This document shows, piece by piece, positions 46,373 through 62,379 of a DNA stretch of 64,000 bases. Origin of the DNA: Rheum nobile (taxonomy: Eukaryota; Streptophyta; Magnoliopsida; Caryophyllales; Polygonaceae); assembly GCA_027886185.1 (NCBI GenBank), contig WOAB01000719.1:744001-808000 (forward strand). The letters are read 5' to 3'. Position 1 is the stretch's first letter, and each line of letters begins with the position of its first letter. A program made the position numbers and the translations under genes. The notes below the pieces were generated by a model. The model saw only the letters and a program-made list of their open reading frames with translations, was not told where the DNA came from and did not search any database.

Positions 46373-49148
46373 TGTAATATCCCTCATTTGCATGTAAGGG
46401 TATTTATGTAATTTCCAATTCTATTTCTAATAAAGGAATTTTGGTATTTATTTCATTATTCCAAAAAGGGAAATAGATTAATGGTTCTTACCCTAAGTTG
46501 TTACAACTTTAAGTTATGGGTTATTTAAATTTATTCTAACATTATGTTAAATTAAAATTTAAATAAATTTACCAAATTATCCTAAATTATTTGAATTAAG
46601 ATTAACAAAATGTTAATTAAGATTTAAATATGGTTAATTTTATAAGAAAGAGTGACTTAAGTTTATGTTTCGCCTAATTTAAATTTTCTTACATTTTATA
46701 TTTGGGTTAAAATAATTATATAAACTTATAACAATAAAATAAATAAGTTGGGTAAATTTTGTAATTTTTGAAAAGTTAAATAAGGGTATTTTTGCCACAA
46801 CTTAGAAAGTTGGGCAAAAAGTTACAAATAAGCCAAAAAGTTTGGGGGCCGTGCGCAAATAGGAGTCCTCTTCAACCTTTGGCAACACATATGGAAACTT
46901 ACCTTCCATGGAGGATTTCATCAGCGTTTGGGCTCGATCTTCGCAATTAAAGCTTGGGCATTTTAGGTAACACCAAATCGTGCATATTCCCTTTAAAATC
47001 GTGAAGAATAGTCCCAAAATAAGATCGAATTATCCCCCGAAAGGCAAGAAAATATGTGGACGCGTCGTGCACGATATTTGGCAAAATTCTTGCACAATTG
47101 TGTAGAGCTTGTTATGGGCAATCAAAGCCCTATAAATACTCCTTCACCCATGGAGTAGATGTATCCAATTTCAACAACAAAGCTTTAGAAATGTAAAATT
47201 AGGTCATGACAGTTCATCAAGCTTTTCTGACCACCACGAGGCTCCACCGTCGCAATTGGCGCCACCCCTAGCTCTGCCTTGTCGTCCTCTTCAAAAGCCC
47301 CCTAACCTTAGATCTGGTAGTGCTTCAACGAGGCCAAATTTGCCCGTTTTCCGGCCGGTGTTCTTGCACATTTGTCCGGTAGCATTTTTTTGCAATTTGG
47401 TTTTGGATTTTATTTGATTTTGATTAATCTGGATTAGTTAAAAATAATATTGGGTAAATTTATATTTATTAAGATAAAAATAAAATTAATTAGATTTTTT
47501 TGGGTATTATCTTATATTATGAATTGTTGAATTATGACAGTTCGTTTAGATAATGATGGGTTAGAGATTTATTAGAGTTTTAAATAAATTATTGGATTGA
47601 TTTATTTATGTTGATTATATAGAATATATGATTAAATGATTTTTAGTATCGTATAAATAATCATTTTATTGTAAAGCCTTGTAAATTGATTTATTTAGAG
47701 TTAAATAAATTCAATTAAAAACGAGACATGTATCCTTCAAATTTCGATATTGAATAAATTATCTAAATATAATTTATTTATTTTGTTTGATTTGGGTACG
47801 TCTCAATATCGCTTTTGGAACATAATTAAAGTAGGAATTCAATTTGCTACTCGAACGCATCTGTTCCCGTTACACCGTTCAACTTTCTCCATAACTCAAG
47901 GCAAGTGGCGGTTCACTCTTGCAATTTATTCCATGTTTATCTTAGTTGACAATTAATTAATTGTGCTAATTAAGTTGGGTTAAATGTTATTGAAAATTGT
48001 GTTTGGGAACCTTTGTGTTAAATTGGTGTTAAAAATGAACCATATATATTAGGTTGTATATTTTGCTAGCAATGATCCTCGTATATATATATATTTATTT
48101 ATTTATTATCATAGGGTGCTAGATGAACTTTGGTGTGGACTTGTATGCTTAGTTAGCACGAGTATTCGTAGGAACGCTATATACCTTGCGAGGTTTGGTT
48201 GTTATTAGGAGGATTATTGCCCTAATACTTTTGGTCATGACCGTACCATTATTTGAATATGAGTGATGGTGCACTTAGCTAGTGCCGTTATTCGGGATTC
48301 GTCCCATGATATTCTCATTTCGAGATTGATGTGGATTAAAAGATTTAACGTAATGAACGTTTTGAAATTAAATAAGATAAGTGCTTCTATGCACATAATT
48401 AATATACTTCGGGCGAGAAGTACAACGTTGAACCCGCTCGGGCATCTGTCTATGAAGGTCTTCTTAACAATCTGAATTTGCAAAACACGCATGCGGTGAG
48501 GTTGGTTAAGGACATAATTATTCAAAGAAGTCATTTTTAAAACTTTGTGTGGTAATTATAAATGGTCCCAAACAAACGTACATAATTCCTATAAGACACA
48601 ATTCATTGGAGTCTTCTTTTGGATCATATCTCTTCTACTGTTTCAGTGAAAGTGTTCTAGTTATGTATCGTCTAACGACTTTTATTCGAGAGACAATGAT
48701 AGTAACTATATATAATCACATATGACCTCTTCTTTTTATACCCTTGTTTAGTCTTTCATTAGACTAACCAACCTTTCTCTTTCCTTGCATGGTTAGTTGG
48801 TGTCATCCGTCTCATACGGCACATCAGGTAATTCTTCCCAAATTAAAGAAGCAGGATATCGGCGTTAAAGGCGACTATTTTTAGTATTTTGATATATCAT
48901 TTTGAATAAGGTTAAGATCCAGAGTGTGTAATTTGGATATTTTTTTATTAAAGTCTTCCGCTACTATCTTTGATACATTATTTAGTTTCCATTTTCAGCA
49001 ACGTCGTTTGTAAGACATTTTAAATCATTTATGAATGTTTATCCATTATTTTATATTTGCAATCAATACTATAAATCTTGGGTGATTTCGGATATACAAT
49101 ACGAGATAACTGGCGATAATATTCCTAAGGTAATTTAGGGATTGTACA
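46373..49148 (+). repeat. 3' LTR of Tekay copy 1 (about 2.8 kb)
   Basis: Begins TGTAATATCCC after the polypurine tract and ends GATTGTACA. Several blocks match the 5' LTR of copy 2: GGCAAGTGGCGGTTC (47900 and 58950), GAGTATTCGTAGGAA (48160 and 59200), TGCATGGTTGGCTGGTGTC-like (48790 and 59880). TATA-like CTATAAATACTCC at 47131. No genes inside. Confidence 0.82.
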
Positions 49149-49627
49149 CATGAAGTATTGGAAGCCTTTGTGGGTTGGACAAAGAGGTTTAGGGGACTAG
49201 GTTCTGACCTCATCAATCCTATGGACCCGAAATTTAGGAATACCCTGGCTATAATACAAGCTGATCATCGATATTATCCATTCTTCAGGGTATACTTTGT
49301 TATTATCCTGTATTGAATGATATCGACAACTTTCTACATCAACTTAATTGTATACTTACTTGACATTCAAGGATTGTATTGGATGCATTAACAGTACGCA
49401 TGTGCATGCCCACATTCCAAACCTGCTTAAAAAATGTTATCGTAGCCGCAAATGTGTCACATCTTTTAATGTTATGGCTGTATGCAATATTGATATGTAT
49501 TTCACTTATGTGTGTGGGGTAGGAAGGTTCGGCTCATGACGTGCGTGTGTTAAATCATGCTCTACGAAATTCGAAATTGAAATTTCCTCTTCTTCCAGCT
49601 GGTATCTACTCTACTATCAAAGTGTAG
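49149..49627 (+). pseudogene. PIF/Harbinger transposase (HARBI1-like, DDE_Tnp_4) remnant
   Basis: Exon-like block 49149-49289 reads HEVLEAFVGWTKRF, DLINPMDPKFRNTL and ADHRYYPFFR. A GT-AG intron 49290-49371 leads in phase 0 to DCIGCINSTHVHAHIP, the conserved first-Asp region (DCIGAIDGTHV in relatives; here the Asp is Asn), then RNRK-like RSRKCVTSFNVMAVC and, after a frameshift near 49530, AHDVRVLNHALR and FPLLPAG. The N-terminal half and the third acidic residue are missing. Its left edge is exactly the right end of the Tekay LTR, so that element appears to have inserted in it. Confidence 0.75.
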
Positions 49628-50215
49628 CTTCCTCAAATGAACAGTGCCCCTATTTTGGTTGTATCTTGTGAATGGGTTGGGCTTTCGGTTGGGTTTGGAA
49701 GCTGAGTTGGGCTTTATTTGTTTAACATTCAGGCTCGTTTCCGTCCCTTCTCTCTCAACCCTAATTCCATCTACTCTTGTTCATCTCTCATACCTTGTGT
49801 AATACCTAAATTTTTTTTATATAATTTTGAATTTGCAAATTTTTATCTTATAACAAATTCTATAATTTTTCAAGTTTCACGGTAAAAACTTATTTCAAGG
49901 GGGTAGTAGTGTAGTAACTCGTAATATTTTAGATTTTAAATAAGGTTATTATTGTAAATGTCTTTCATTTTATTAGAAATTATAAAATCTATTATATTTT
50001 TGGTAATTATATTATAAACTTGAAGTTATATCTTATGTCAAAATTCCTTATGAATGATTTAAGAGTATAATTTAAACTTAAATAAAAAGATAGTGTGTTA
50101 AAATTCATCTTTTCCTTTTAAGTGTGCCAATAAAATTAATTTTAAATGAAAAAGGATATTAAATATTTATTTCCAAAAATATTATCTTAATTGACCCCTT
50201 CTATACTCTATAAAT
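49628..50215 (+). other. LTR-like start with polypurine tract (third Tekay-type remnant)
   Basis: No gene. At 49880-49915 CGGTAAAAACTTATTTCAAGGGGGTAGTAG precedes TGTAGTAACTCGTAATATT, the same arrangement as the polypurine tract and LTR start at 46345-46380. A TATA-like CTATAAATATGG at 50208 follows. The internal part of this element is absent and its LTR end was not found. Confidence 0.45.
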
Positions 50216-50248
50216 ATGGCTTACTTTAACCTAAAATCACACAACTCT

Positions 50249-53323
<3,075 letters not shown>

Positions 53324-56300
53324 ATGTATAGTAACGATAACTTGAAATTCACCATGCACTCAATAGTTGAGAAGAACAAAACTCTGAATGAACTCCAAGG
53401 CATGCTCAAAACAGTTGAGCAAAATGTCCAAGTTGACAATAAGAAAGAAGTTCTTATGGTCAACAATGGGAAATGGTTCAAGAAGGGGCCTAAAGGGAAG
53501 CAACAAAACCAAGGGAAAAGCAAGAAAGTTGCCAAACCCAAGGCAGCTGAGAAGCCAGAGGTGGCTGCTCAACATGACTGCTTCTACTATAAGGCAAAGG
53601 GGCACTGGAAGAGAAACTGCCCCAAGTACCTGGAAGACAAGAAGAATGGAACTGTGAGTTCCACTTCAGGTATTTTTGTTATTGAGGTCTTAACAACCAA
53701 AGCTACTACTTGGGTATTAGATACCGGATGTGGTTCTCACATTATTTTGAATGTGCAAGGACTAAGAAGTAGGCGGCAGTTGGAGAAGGGAGAGATAGAC
53801 TTGCGTGTTGGAAATGGAGCAAGAGTTGATGCGGTTGCCGTAGGAGATTATAGTCTATCTTTACCCTCTGGCTTAGTTTTGGAATTGAATAATTGTTATT
53901 TCGTTCCTTCAATTACTAAGAACCTTATTTCGATTTCAGTTTTGCATCTTGAAAGTTTTGAATTTATCATTAAGAATGTAGGCCTTTCTATTTTTAAGAA
54001 TGATATTTTCTATACCAATGCTCCCATGAGTAATGGACTCTTTGTGTTGGACCTCAAGTCTGAACTTTATAACATTAATACTAAGAGGCAAAAATCGAAT
54101 GATTTGAGTGAAGCCTATCTATGGCACTGTCGCTTGGGCCACATTAGCTTGAACCGCATGAAGAAACTCCAGAAAGATAGAATTCTCAAATCAATAGATT
54201 GTGAATCTTTTGAGACATGTGAGTCATGCCTAATGGGCAAGATGACAAGATCACCTTTCACTGGGACGAGTGAAAGGGCTACTGAGCTATTGGCCCTAAT
54301 ACATACTGATGTTTGTGGACCAATGAGCACAGAAGATAGAGGAGGCTATCGATACTTCATCACATTTACTGACGACTTGAGTAGATATAAGTATATCTAC
54401 TTAATGACGCACAAATCTGAATCCTTTGAAAAGTTAAAAGAGTTTCAAAATGAAGTAGAAACTCAATCTGGCAAGAAGATAAAGGCACTTCGATCCGATT
54501 GCGGTGGTGAATATTTGAGCCAGGAGTTCGATCATCATCTGAGAAGTTGTGGGATAATAACACAACTGACTCCACCAGGCACGCCACAACTGAATGGTGT
54601 GTCTGAAAGGAGAAACATGACCCTGTTAGACATGATCCGATCAATGATGAGTTTTGTTAACCTTTCGGTATCCTTCTAGGGATATGCCCTTACAACCGCT
54701 GCGTTCACACTAAACAGGACTCCATCTAGGACTGTAGACAAGACACCATATGAGATATGGATTGGAAGAGTTCCAAGTCTGTCTTTCTTGAAAATCTTGG
54801 GATGTGAAGCTTTTGTAAAGCGTTTACTATCAGATAAGCTTACACCCAAATCAGATAAATGCTTTTTTATAGGGTATCCTAAGGAAACCAAGGGATACTA
54901 CTTCTACAATCCCACATAGCACAAAGTGTTTGTTGTAAGGGATAATGTCTTTTTGGAAAAAAAGAGTTTATTTCCAAGAAGCCAAGTGGGAGAAATATTC
55001 ATCTTGAAGAAGTTCAAGATAAGCAACAAACCCAACAACAAGCCGACATGGACGATGTCGACGAGGAGATTCTAGTATCTGGAGACATATATTCCCAAAG
55101 GGAAGTCGTCCAGGTACCAGAACCAATACCTCAAGAACTAGATTCAAATGAGGACCCACAAACAATTGTGGAAAATGCTCCAGTTGTTGAACCCACACGT
55201 AGATCAAACAGGCCAAGGGCACAACTAAGACGATATGATGATTTCATCTTGACTGCAAGCCTTGATGTTCTATTTTTAGAAAGCGGAGAGCCTGCCACCT
55301 ATAAGCAAGCAACGACGGGTCCAGACTCCGAGAAATGGATTAAGGCCATGAAATCTGAAATGGATTCTATGTCTGAGAATCAAGTCTAGGACTTGATAGA
55401 TTTGCCAGATGGGACAAAACCCATCGGATGCAAATGGATTTTTAAACTCAAGACAAACAAAGATGGAAATGTATACGTTTACAAGGCAAAGCTAGTTGCC
55501 AAGGGTTTTAAACAGATTCATGGTACTGACTATGACGATACATTTTCACTGGTCGTAATGATCAGGTCCATTAGGATACTCCTAGCTATTTCCGCTTATT
55601 ATGATTATGAGATTTGACAAATGGATGTCAAAACCGCTTTTCTAAATGGATATTTAGAAGAGGATGTGTACATGACACAACCAGAAGATTTTGAAGATCC
55701 AACAGACCCTAGGAAAGTATGCAAGCTTAAGAAGTCCATTTATGGACTTAAACAAGCATCCAGGAGTTGGAATATTCGATTTGATGAAGCTATCAAAGAG
55801 TTTGACTTCATCAGATGCGAAGAAGAGCCTTGTGTTTACAAGAAGTTTAGTGGGAGCAAAGTGGTCTTCTTAGTCTTGTATGTGGATGACATACTGCTCA
55901 TTGGAAATGACATTCCGATGCTAGAGTCCGTTAAAGGATGGCTGAAGAAATGTTTTTCAATGAAGGACTTAGGAGAAGCAGAGTACATATTGGGTATTAA
56001 GATCTCTAGAGATAGATCTAAGAGGGTGCTTGGACTAAGTCAAGGAACTTATATAGATAAGGTTCTTGACAGGTTCAAAATGCAGGAGTCCAAGAAAGGA
56101 TTTCTACCCATGCAACATGGAATATACCTCAGCAAGAAGCAGTGTCTTAAGACACCTGCTGAGTTAGAGAAGATGAGCAAGGTCCCTTATGCTTCAGCTA
56201 TAGGATCTATCATGTATGCCATGATATGTACACGCCCTGATGTTGCATTTTCTCTGAGCATGTGTAAAAGATACTAATCGAATCCCGGAGAGGCACATTG

Positions 56301-56868
56301 GTGTGCAACCAAGAACATCCTGAAGTACTTGAGAAGAACCAAGGATGATTTCTTGGTATTTGGGGGTGATGACGAGTTAGTCGTTCGAGGATACACTGAT
56401 GCAAGCTTCCAGACAGACCGAGATAATTTTGAGTCCCAGTCAGGATATGTCTTCATCCTGAATGGAGGAGTTGTGAGCTGGATGAGCTCCAAGCAGGGCA
56501 CAATGGCTGATTCTACGACAGAGGCAGAGTACATCGCCGCTAGTGAAGCGGCGACGGAGGCTGTCTGGATTAGGCAGTTCATTGATGAACTCGGCGTTGT
56601 TCCTATCATATCAGGAGCAATTAACGTCTATTGTGACAACAATGGCGCCATAGCCCAAGCCAAGGAGTCGAGTTCAAGCTCCAAATCCAGACACGTACTG
56701 AGGAAGTATCACCTTATTCGACACATCGTTGATAGAGGAGACGTCAGGATGTGCAAAGTGCACACATATGACAACATTGCAGATCCGTTGACCAAGCCTA
56801 TGCCTAGGCCCAAGCATGAGAGTCACACTAGGGCTAAGGGTCTCAAGCACATTAGAGAATGGCTTTGA
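53324..56868 (+). pseudogene. gag-pol of the copia element (TNT1-94-like)
   Basis: Order typical of Ty1/copia: gag C-terminus with a zinc knuckle (CFYYKAKGHWKRNC, second Cys lost), protease (VLDTGCGSHI), integrase zinc domain (HCRLGH ... CESCLMGK) and core (HTDVCGP, LRSDCGGEYL, NGVSERRN), RT (CKWIFKLKTNKDG, MDVKTAFLNGYLEEDVYM, YVDDILLIGND) and RNase H (SSKQGTMADSTTEAEYIA, IADPLTKPMPRPKH). Frames are broken by TAG 54677-54679 and TAG 55387-55389 and TGA 55615-55617, each where relatives have Trp, by TAG near 54917 and TAA 56275-56277, and by a frameshift near 54960. Asp residues of YVDD are kept. The closest described relatives are TNT1-94-like elements common in asterids; the exact lineage is not decided. 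Confidence 0.92.
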
Positions 56869-57690
56869 GATTATATTGTCTTATATTATGAACTTTGTTT
56901 TATGTATGTCAGACACGTTTTATGCTTGATTATATGATATACATCTTTCATTCTTATTTAATCATTGCTTGGAATTAGATAAAATGTCCAAATAATTTAT
57001 AATTCGCAAATGGGCTCATCATAAGTGTTTTGGTGAATGAAACCCCATTAAGTGAAATGAAGTTATGAATTATTGAAAGTCCATAGTCTAAGTCATTAAC
57101 TAGGACATAAATGACTTCATTGAAGACTATATTGTAAGTTGATTGATAGCGCCAGGTTTCATGGGCTATAGGGACATGGAGATGTCTAGTCAATTACATA
57201 TATATGTATAGATGATACGTATAGGACTGACCCACCTTAAGACTCTCCAAAAGGGATTGAGGAATTTTAAGTTAAACCATGATTGGTAGATTCCTCAGAC
57301 ATGAGTATGATATGGTTTCTCTTGATGATTGGTATGTTTTTGATGCTGTCAAATACTGACCGTAACATGCAGTTATAAAGGCAATGATTGGGATTGCCAA
57401 AAGTTGAGTGGGAGCTATAGTCATACAAGACTGGAGAAGTCCTCCTGCTTCATGTACACTGTGATGCATGGACATGAATGGTGTCTCGGCCACTTGAAGA
57501 GCGAGAACTGAAAAATGCATGGCCATGCTTGGATGAATTATCTGTAATAATCCGTTATTTGACAGTTCAAACTCGAGAGTTCAAGAAACACATTTGATAA
57601 GAGATATGGATGTCATCATATCATCAAATAAGACATTAAGAGACAAAGGGATTTAACATTGCACATTTGTTTTAAGGACAAGTGGGAGAT
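56869..57690. other. 3' untranslated region of the copia element
   Basis: No gene seen. Ends with the purine-rich AAGGACAAGTGGGAGA, which precedes TGAATGAATTG. Confidence 0.6.
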
Positions 57691-57941
57691 TGAATGAATT
57701 GTGTCCTTTAATCAAAGATGTAATTACCGAACATGGAATAAGACTATTAATAGAGATTTATAATCCGGGTATTTTAGGAGTCGTAGTGCTTTGCTAGAAG
57801 CCAACTACGATTAATGAGCTTAATCGGGTTAGGCCCATGACTATAATAACCGAGTTCTATGAGGTCACATACATAGAGTTATCGGGCTGGATCAAACCGA
57901 ACCGAAAGCCCATATTAGACATGGAGATTTCGGCCCATATG
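57691..57941 (+). repeat. Start of the copia 3' LTR
   Basis: Begins TGAATGAATTGTGTCC right after the polypurine tract and runs 251 bp before the Tekay LTR start TGATACCCC. The other half, if present, lies beyond the right edge of the window. Confidence 0.6.
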
Positions 57942-60308
57942 TGATACCCCGTATTTCTGTAAGGTTATTTTGGGAATTTTCCCGAGTACCCATTTCGTAC
58001 GTCGGATTTAATTCAGAAAGTTGGAAACATTCTGTATTGTGCTCTGTATCTGTAATATTTTTCTCAGTGAAATAAAATACAGACGACGTGCTTTGGATTT
58101 TAATACTCGTTCGCGTACGATAATTTTATCCCGGGTTAATATCGTTTTCGTCTAAGAGCTGAGGAGGCGGCAAAGCCACAGGGGCGGCGACCACCGCATT
58201 TATGGCGGCGCCCGCCGTCGCCAGGCTCGAGGAGCAGGCTGGGTCTTCTCCTAGCTGGGGACGCCAGGCCTATGGCGGCGCCCGCCGCATTTATGACGGC
58301 GCCCACCGTCGTTGGTGTCCGGAGGTCCTTGCCCGAAGGTCGCCGGCGTGGCTTTGACAGCGCCGGAGTAGCTCTTCGTAGGGCCATTATTGTGTTCCCG
58401 GTGCTTTGGCTATAAAAGGAGGTGTTTGGGAGGGGGTTTTGAGCTCAATCCACAGCCCAAGCTCTCCCAAATTCTTGCCTCACCGGAGTTGTGCCTCGCC
58501 GGATTTATGAAGCTTTCGCCGGAGGTCGTTTGGTGGTGTTTCCAGAGTGCCTTTGTGAAGCTTTTGATAGCCTTGGAGGTTAGAAACCAAAGCAAGTCGA
58601 AGGAGGCCGAGTCGCTCGTGTTTTGGGTGAGTTTTCTCGCCGCTTCTGTCGTCTGAGTTCTTCACGGCGCCCGCCGTGATGAACTGCGGCGACCGCCGCC
58701 AAGAACGGCGACCGCCGCTAGTGTCTAGAATGCCTTTTTGGGCTTTTGGCTTTGGTGGTCGTCGTTGTGGCGTCGTTCCTTTCATTTTCTTTCATCGTTT
58801 TTAGATCCGTACTGTGGTTATGTCGGATCTAACTTAGGGTTCCTTTTATGGGTCGACTCGCAGGTCGTTGTGCTGTCGGAGCTATACCCGTGTCGAGCCC
58901 GGAATCCCGTCATTGTCGTTAGGCTTGTTTCTATTCTGCGGATTAAGGCAAGTGGCGGTTCGCTCTTGCTCATCGTTCCATATTTACATTAATTATCAGT
59001 TGTTTATCTGAGTAATTAATTTGGAATGATTATTGTGTTTATCTGGAATTGGTTTTATAAACTGTTTTGGAAACTGTAATAATGATATTAATAGGTTGTA
59101 TATCTGTGAGAACAACGCTATTATTTATGTTCGCCTTGAGGGCATTTATGTGGATTTATCCTGAACTATTATTGTGCTTGAACTGTTAGTTAGCATGAGT
59201 ATTCGTAGGAATGCTTGGATTCTGAGAGGTCCATTCGTTTCTTTATAGCTGTTAAGGGCGAGCAAGACCCTACAATAGTAGAAGCTTGGACTCTGTGAGG
59301 TTCATTCTTTCGATATAGATGAGATTTGGACTCTGTGAGGTTCATTCCTTAGATATGTGTTCTGCGTGACATGGCATATATATTTAAAAGCTTAACGTGA
59401 TGTGGGTTTTGGAATTTAATAAGATAAAGTGCCCGAGTGCACATAATTAATATACCTTTGGCGAGTAGTGCAACTAAGTAAATAGTGCATCTAGGAAAGC
59501 TCGTCTCGACTTTTGATCAGAGTACGTTCTCTTTCCAATCTGGATTCGCTGTAAGCGGTGAGGTTGGTCGTGAACCGAAATATCTAAGTCAGCTTTTAAA
59601 TCACTGATGTCTGATTCTTAAACGTTCCAGATTTATCATATTTCCTTAAAGACTCAATCTCTTGGAGTCTCTTTTCGGATCGATTTCTGTGAAGATTCAG
59701 TCTTCCAAAATCTTCTCTTGTGCATACCTCTTGTTTATTCCAGTAGGAGTATGATGGTTGACTATCGTCATCGGTTATTATTCGAGAAGCGACGAGTCTA
59801 ACCTAATACGACTGCTTCGAACCACTCTGCTTTGTACCCTTGCATAGTCTATTCAGTAGACTAACCAACCGCAATTGTTATCTGCATGGTTGGCTGGTGT
59901 CATCCGTTCGATTCGGCACATCAGATAGAGCGAAGATATGAGGAGACTAGATTGACTATGAAGACGACGGTTGTTTTTGGATGTTTTTAATAATTTCTTT
60001 TAATCAGGTTGAGATCCTTGGGAGATGACCATTGTGGTCAAGATCCTTGTTTGTAATATATTTAAAAGACTTCCGCTGTACCTTGTTTAAAGACTTCCGC
60101 TGTACTTTGTTAAACTCTGTGTTTGTCCTATTCGGGATTGGGATGTAATCCCGGGACTCATGTTTTATATGAATAAAGTTATCATTTTGTATCATTGTAT
60201 TTCATGGTTTGTATTCAAACGGTAAAGCCTTGGGTGATCTCGGTAAGGAACACTGAGGTCACTGGCGGTAATACCTTTCCAAATGGGTTCAGATTTGGGG
60301 GTGTTACA
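57942..60308 (+). repeat. 5' LTR of Tekay copy 2 (2367 bp)
   Basis: Starts TGATACCCCGTATTTC and ends GGGGGTGTTACA two bases before the primer-binding site. It has a GC-rich U3 stretch with repeated GGCGGCGCCCGCCG motifs (58140-58330), TATA-like GGCTATAAAAGGAGG at 58407 and blocks shared with the LTR of copy 1. The open stretches at 58390-58990 are LTR leader sequence, not genes. Confidence 0.88.
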
Positions 60309-60310
60309 GT

Positions 60311-60325
60311 TGTGATATTAGAGCC
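60311..60325 (+). other. Primer-binding site of Tekay copy 2
   Basis: TGTGATATTAGAGCC is a slightly degenerate form of TGGTATCAGAGC, the initiator tRNA-Met primer site used by most plant chromoviruses. Confidence 0.7.
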
Positions 60326-60758
60326 AAAGGTTTTAAAACGGGTTTGAGATTTTTATATCATTTATCCGTTTTTGAAAATACATTAAAATGGCTCGAAATT
60401 TTCAAAGTGAAAAGAATTTCAAAACACCGTTCATAGTCGTGTCTTCTATATAGTCTGATGTAGTAAGCTTGTTTCTATGTCTAGAAAGACTAGTTTATTT
60501 CTCGTTGCCCCGCTAGATATGGGTGCATTCTGTTCTCTTCAGAGGAACCCGGGAGAAGCCGAGGTGGTTTCGCCATCTCCAGTTAGGCTTGATTCCCAGT
60601 TCGCTCGTTGTGATTTGAGGTTGTGGAACCTAGTATCTCAGTTTCAGTTCATCAATAGAAATTTACGAGTTTGATCTATTCTAAGTTCATTTTATTACAA
60701 TAAGTATATCATAATGATACTAATGTGATAAAATCCTTGGAATTTGATCAGTAAACAG
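60326..60758. other. Leader between primer-binding site and gag of Tekay copy 2
   Basis: No recognised gene. A 65-codon frame at 60477-60674 has no recognisable motif. The unidentified ORF seen before gag in copy 1 is absent here. Confidence 0.5.
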
Positions 60759-62090
60759 ATGATGAACACAAGGAACGTTATCCGTGTTGGTGCTGGGCCG
60801 AGCAATGATCCCAGACCAAACCCGAGGATTGATGCAGACCCATCAGGAGAGCGTGAGTCTGTCTTCAACAATAATCCAAGAGGCAATGGCCAAGCTCAGG
60901 CCGACGCTCCAGTAGTGCTCGATGCAGCAACAATCACAGCAATTCGGGGGATTGTTATGCAAGCATTCACCGAGATAATGCGACCAATCGCACCTCATGC
61001 ACAAGGAGTGCCAGTACCTCCAGAAGTTCCGAGGTTTGAGGAACAAGAGAACCAGGTACTACATGGAGGCGTGATCAGGAATAGAGGGGAGTATGGCCGA
61101 GCTCTGAAGGCCATTAACTCTATGAGACCCAACAGCTACGATGGAAAGGGAGAGTCAGTCAGAGTGGCTCATTGGTTTTTCCACATGGAGCGATTGTTCC
61201 GTAATATGGAGTGCACTAAAGCGGAGAAAGTGCACATAGCTTCTCTACATTTGAAGGAAGAAGCCAGTGAATGGTGGGAGAGTACCGGCTTAGCTGATAG
61301 CCCGGTGTTGACCTGGTCAATGTTTAAGACCAAGATGGCGGACCGTTTCTTCTCTCGTGCTATGAGGGAGGAGAAACACAAGGAGTTCTTGTATCCTAAG
61401 ACGGATGGATTGAAGGTGACCAAGCTTGCCACTAAATTCAATCATTTGCTGCAATATGCTGAACCCGAGATATCCAGTGAGGCTTAGAAGATCTGGTACT
61501 TTCATGAATAGATGAACCCAGATATTAAACCATGGATGGTGCACCACACATGCTCTACTCTCGAGCAGTACGTGGATGCGGCCTACAAGTTGGAGGTAAC
61601 TCTGAAGGAGTCAACCATGAAGCGTGATAGCCAGAGGCAAGTGCAGAACCAACCTTAGGCAAGTGGGTTTAAACGTCCCGCACCACCTTTTGATTTTGCC
61701 AAGTCCAGCAAGGCAAAGACAGAAACGACTCGAGATGGGTCAACTCAGCAATCGGGTCAGAGCAAGAGTCTGATCCAATGCCATAATTGTGGTGCATCTG
61801 GGCACAAGAATTTTGCATGTCGGAATGAGAAGAAGACTTGTTTTGGTTGTGGAAATGAAGGACATATGCAGAGGTTCTGTCGACAGGGAATGCAAAAAGG
61901 AGCGGAGTCACAACAGGGGTCTGTTAATCCAAACAACAGACCTAGGTTTAAACCATCAGAGACTTCCAATCCTTCGATGCAGACAACTGCGCAGGATAAG
62001 AGGAAAGCCCCAGTGACTTCTGGAAGTCAGAGTCAACGTATTTACGTGATGCGTGAGGCGGATGGACCCTATGCTCCTAATGCTTAGAGT
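60759..62090 (+). pseudogene. gag of Tekay copy 2
   Basis: Open from ATG 60759 (MMNTRNVIRVG) to TAG 61485-61487, then stops near 61507 and 61656 in an otherwise continuous frame. The capsid block matches copy 1 (EYGRALKAINSMRPNSYDG, EEKHKEFLYPKTDGLKV). Two complete zinc knuckles follow at 61780-61880: CHNCGASGHKNFAC and CFGCGNEGHMQRFC. The protein would coat retroelement RNA; it is now truncated before the knuckles. Confidence 0.85.
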
Positions 62091-62379
62091 ACTTTGTATC
62101 TGCATTACACTTTTGTTAATGTGTTGTTGATGTGGGTGCTACCCAGACTTTCATTTTGGATGGTTGTAAGTTAAGTTCTGTATGCGACTAAGTTTGTGAA
62201 CCTTTGGTTATAAATATTATTAATATGAAATATTTGGTTAGAACCAATCGTCTGTCGAAATTGTCGATTACCATCAAGGGTAAGAAATTCAAAGCGATTT
62301 GACCTAAATAACCATGGTCCCATACAATAATCATTCTCGGTATTGATTGACGGAAGCGTCATAAGGCAGTGATAGACTT

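Larger units (their letters stand above)
41593..49148 (+). mobile_element. Ty3/gypsy chromovirus, Tekay/Del lineage (copy 1), 5' LTR missing, heavily mutated
   Basis: Gag (41593-42745), protease, reverse transcriptase, RNase H and integrase (to 46333), a polypurine tract AAACTTTTTAAGGGGGTTG and a 3' LTR 46373-49148. No 5' LTR or primer-binding site was found before gag. The same family returns at 57942. The right end lies inside a Harbinger transposase remnant. Confidence 0.85.
53324..57941 (+). mobile_element. Ty1/copia retrotransposon, 5'-truncated and 3' LTR cut by a Tekay insertion
   Basis: Starts within gag (no 5' LTR, primer-binding site or gag N-terminus seen) and runs through protease, integrase, RT and RNase H to 56868, an 820-bp 3' untranslated part, polypurine tract AAGGACAAGTGGGAGA and the start of a 3' LTR at 57691. 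The LTR is interrupted at 57941 by the 5' LTR of Tekay copy 2. Confidence 0.85.

Noticed and set aside
58390..58992. Short plus-strand frames after a TATA box
   Set aside because: They lie inside the Tekay 5' LTR leader; no domain, and the LTR boundaries are well supported.
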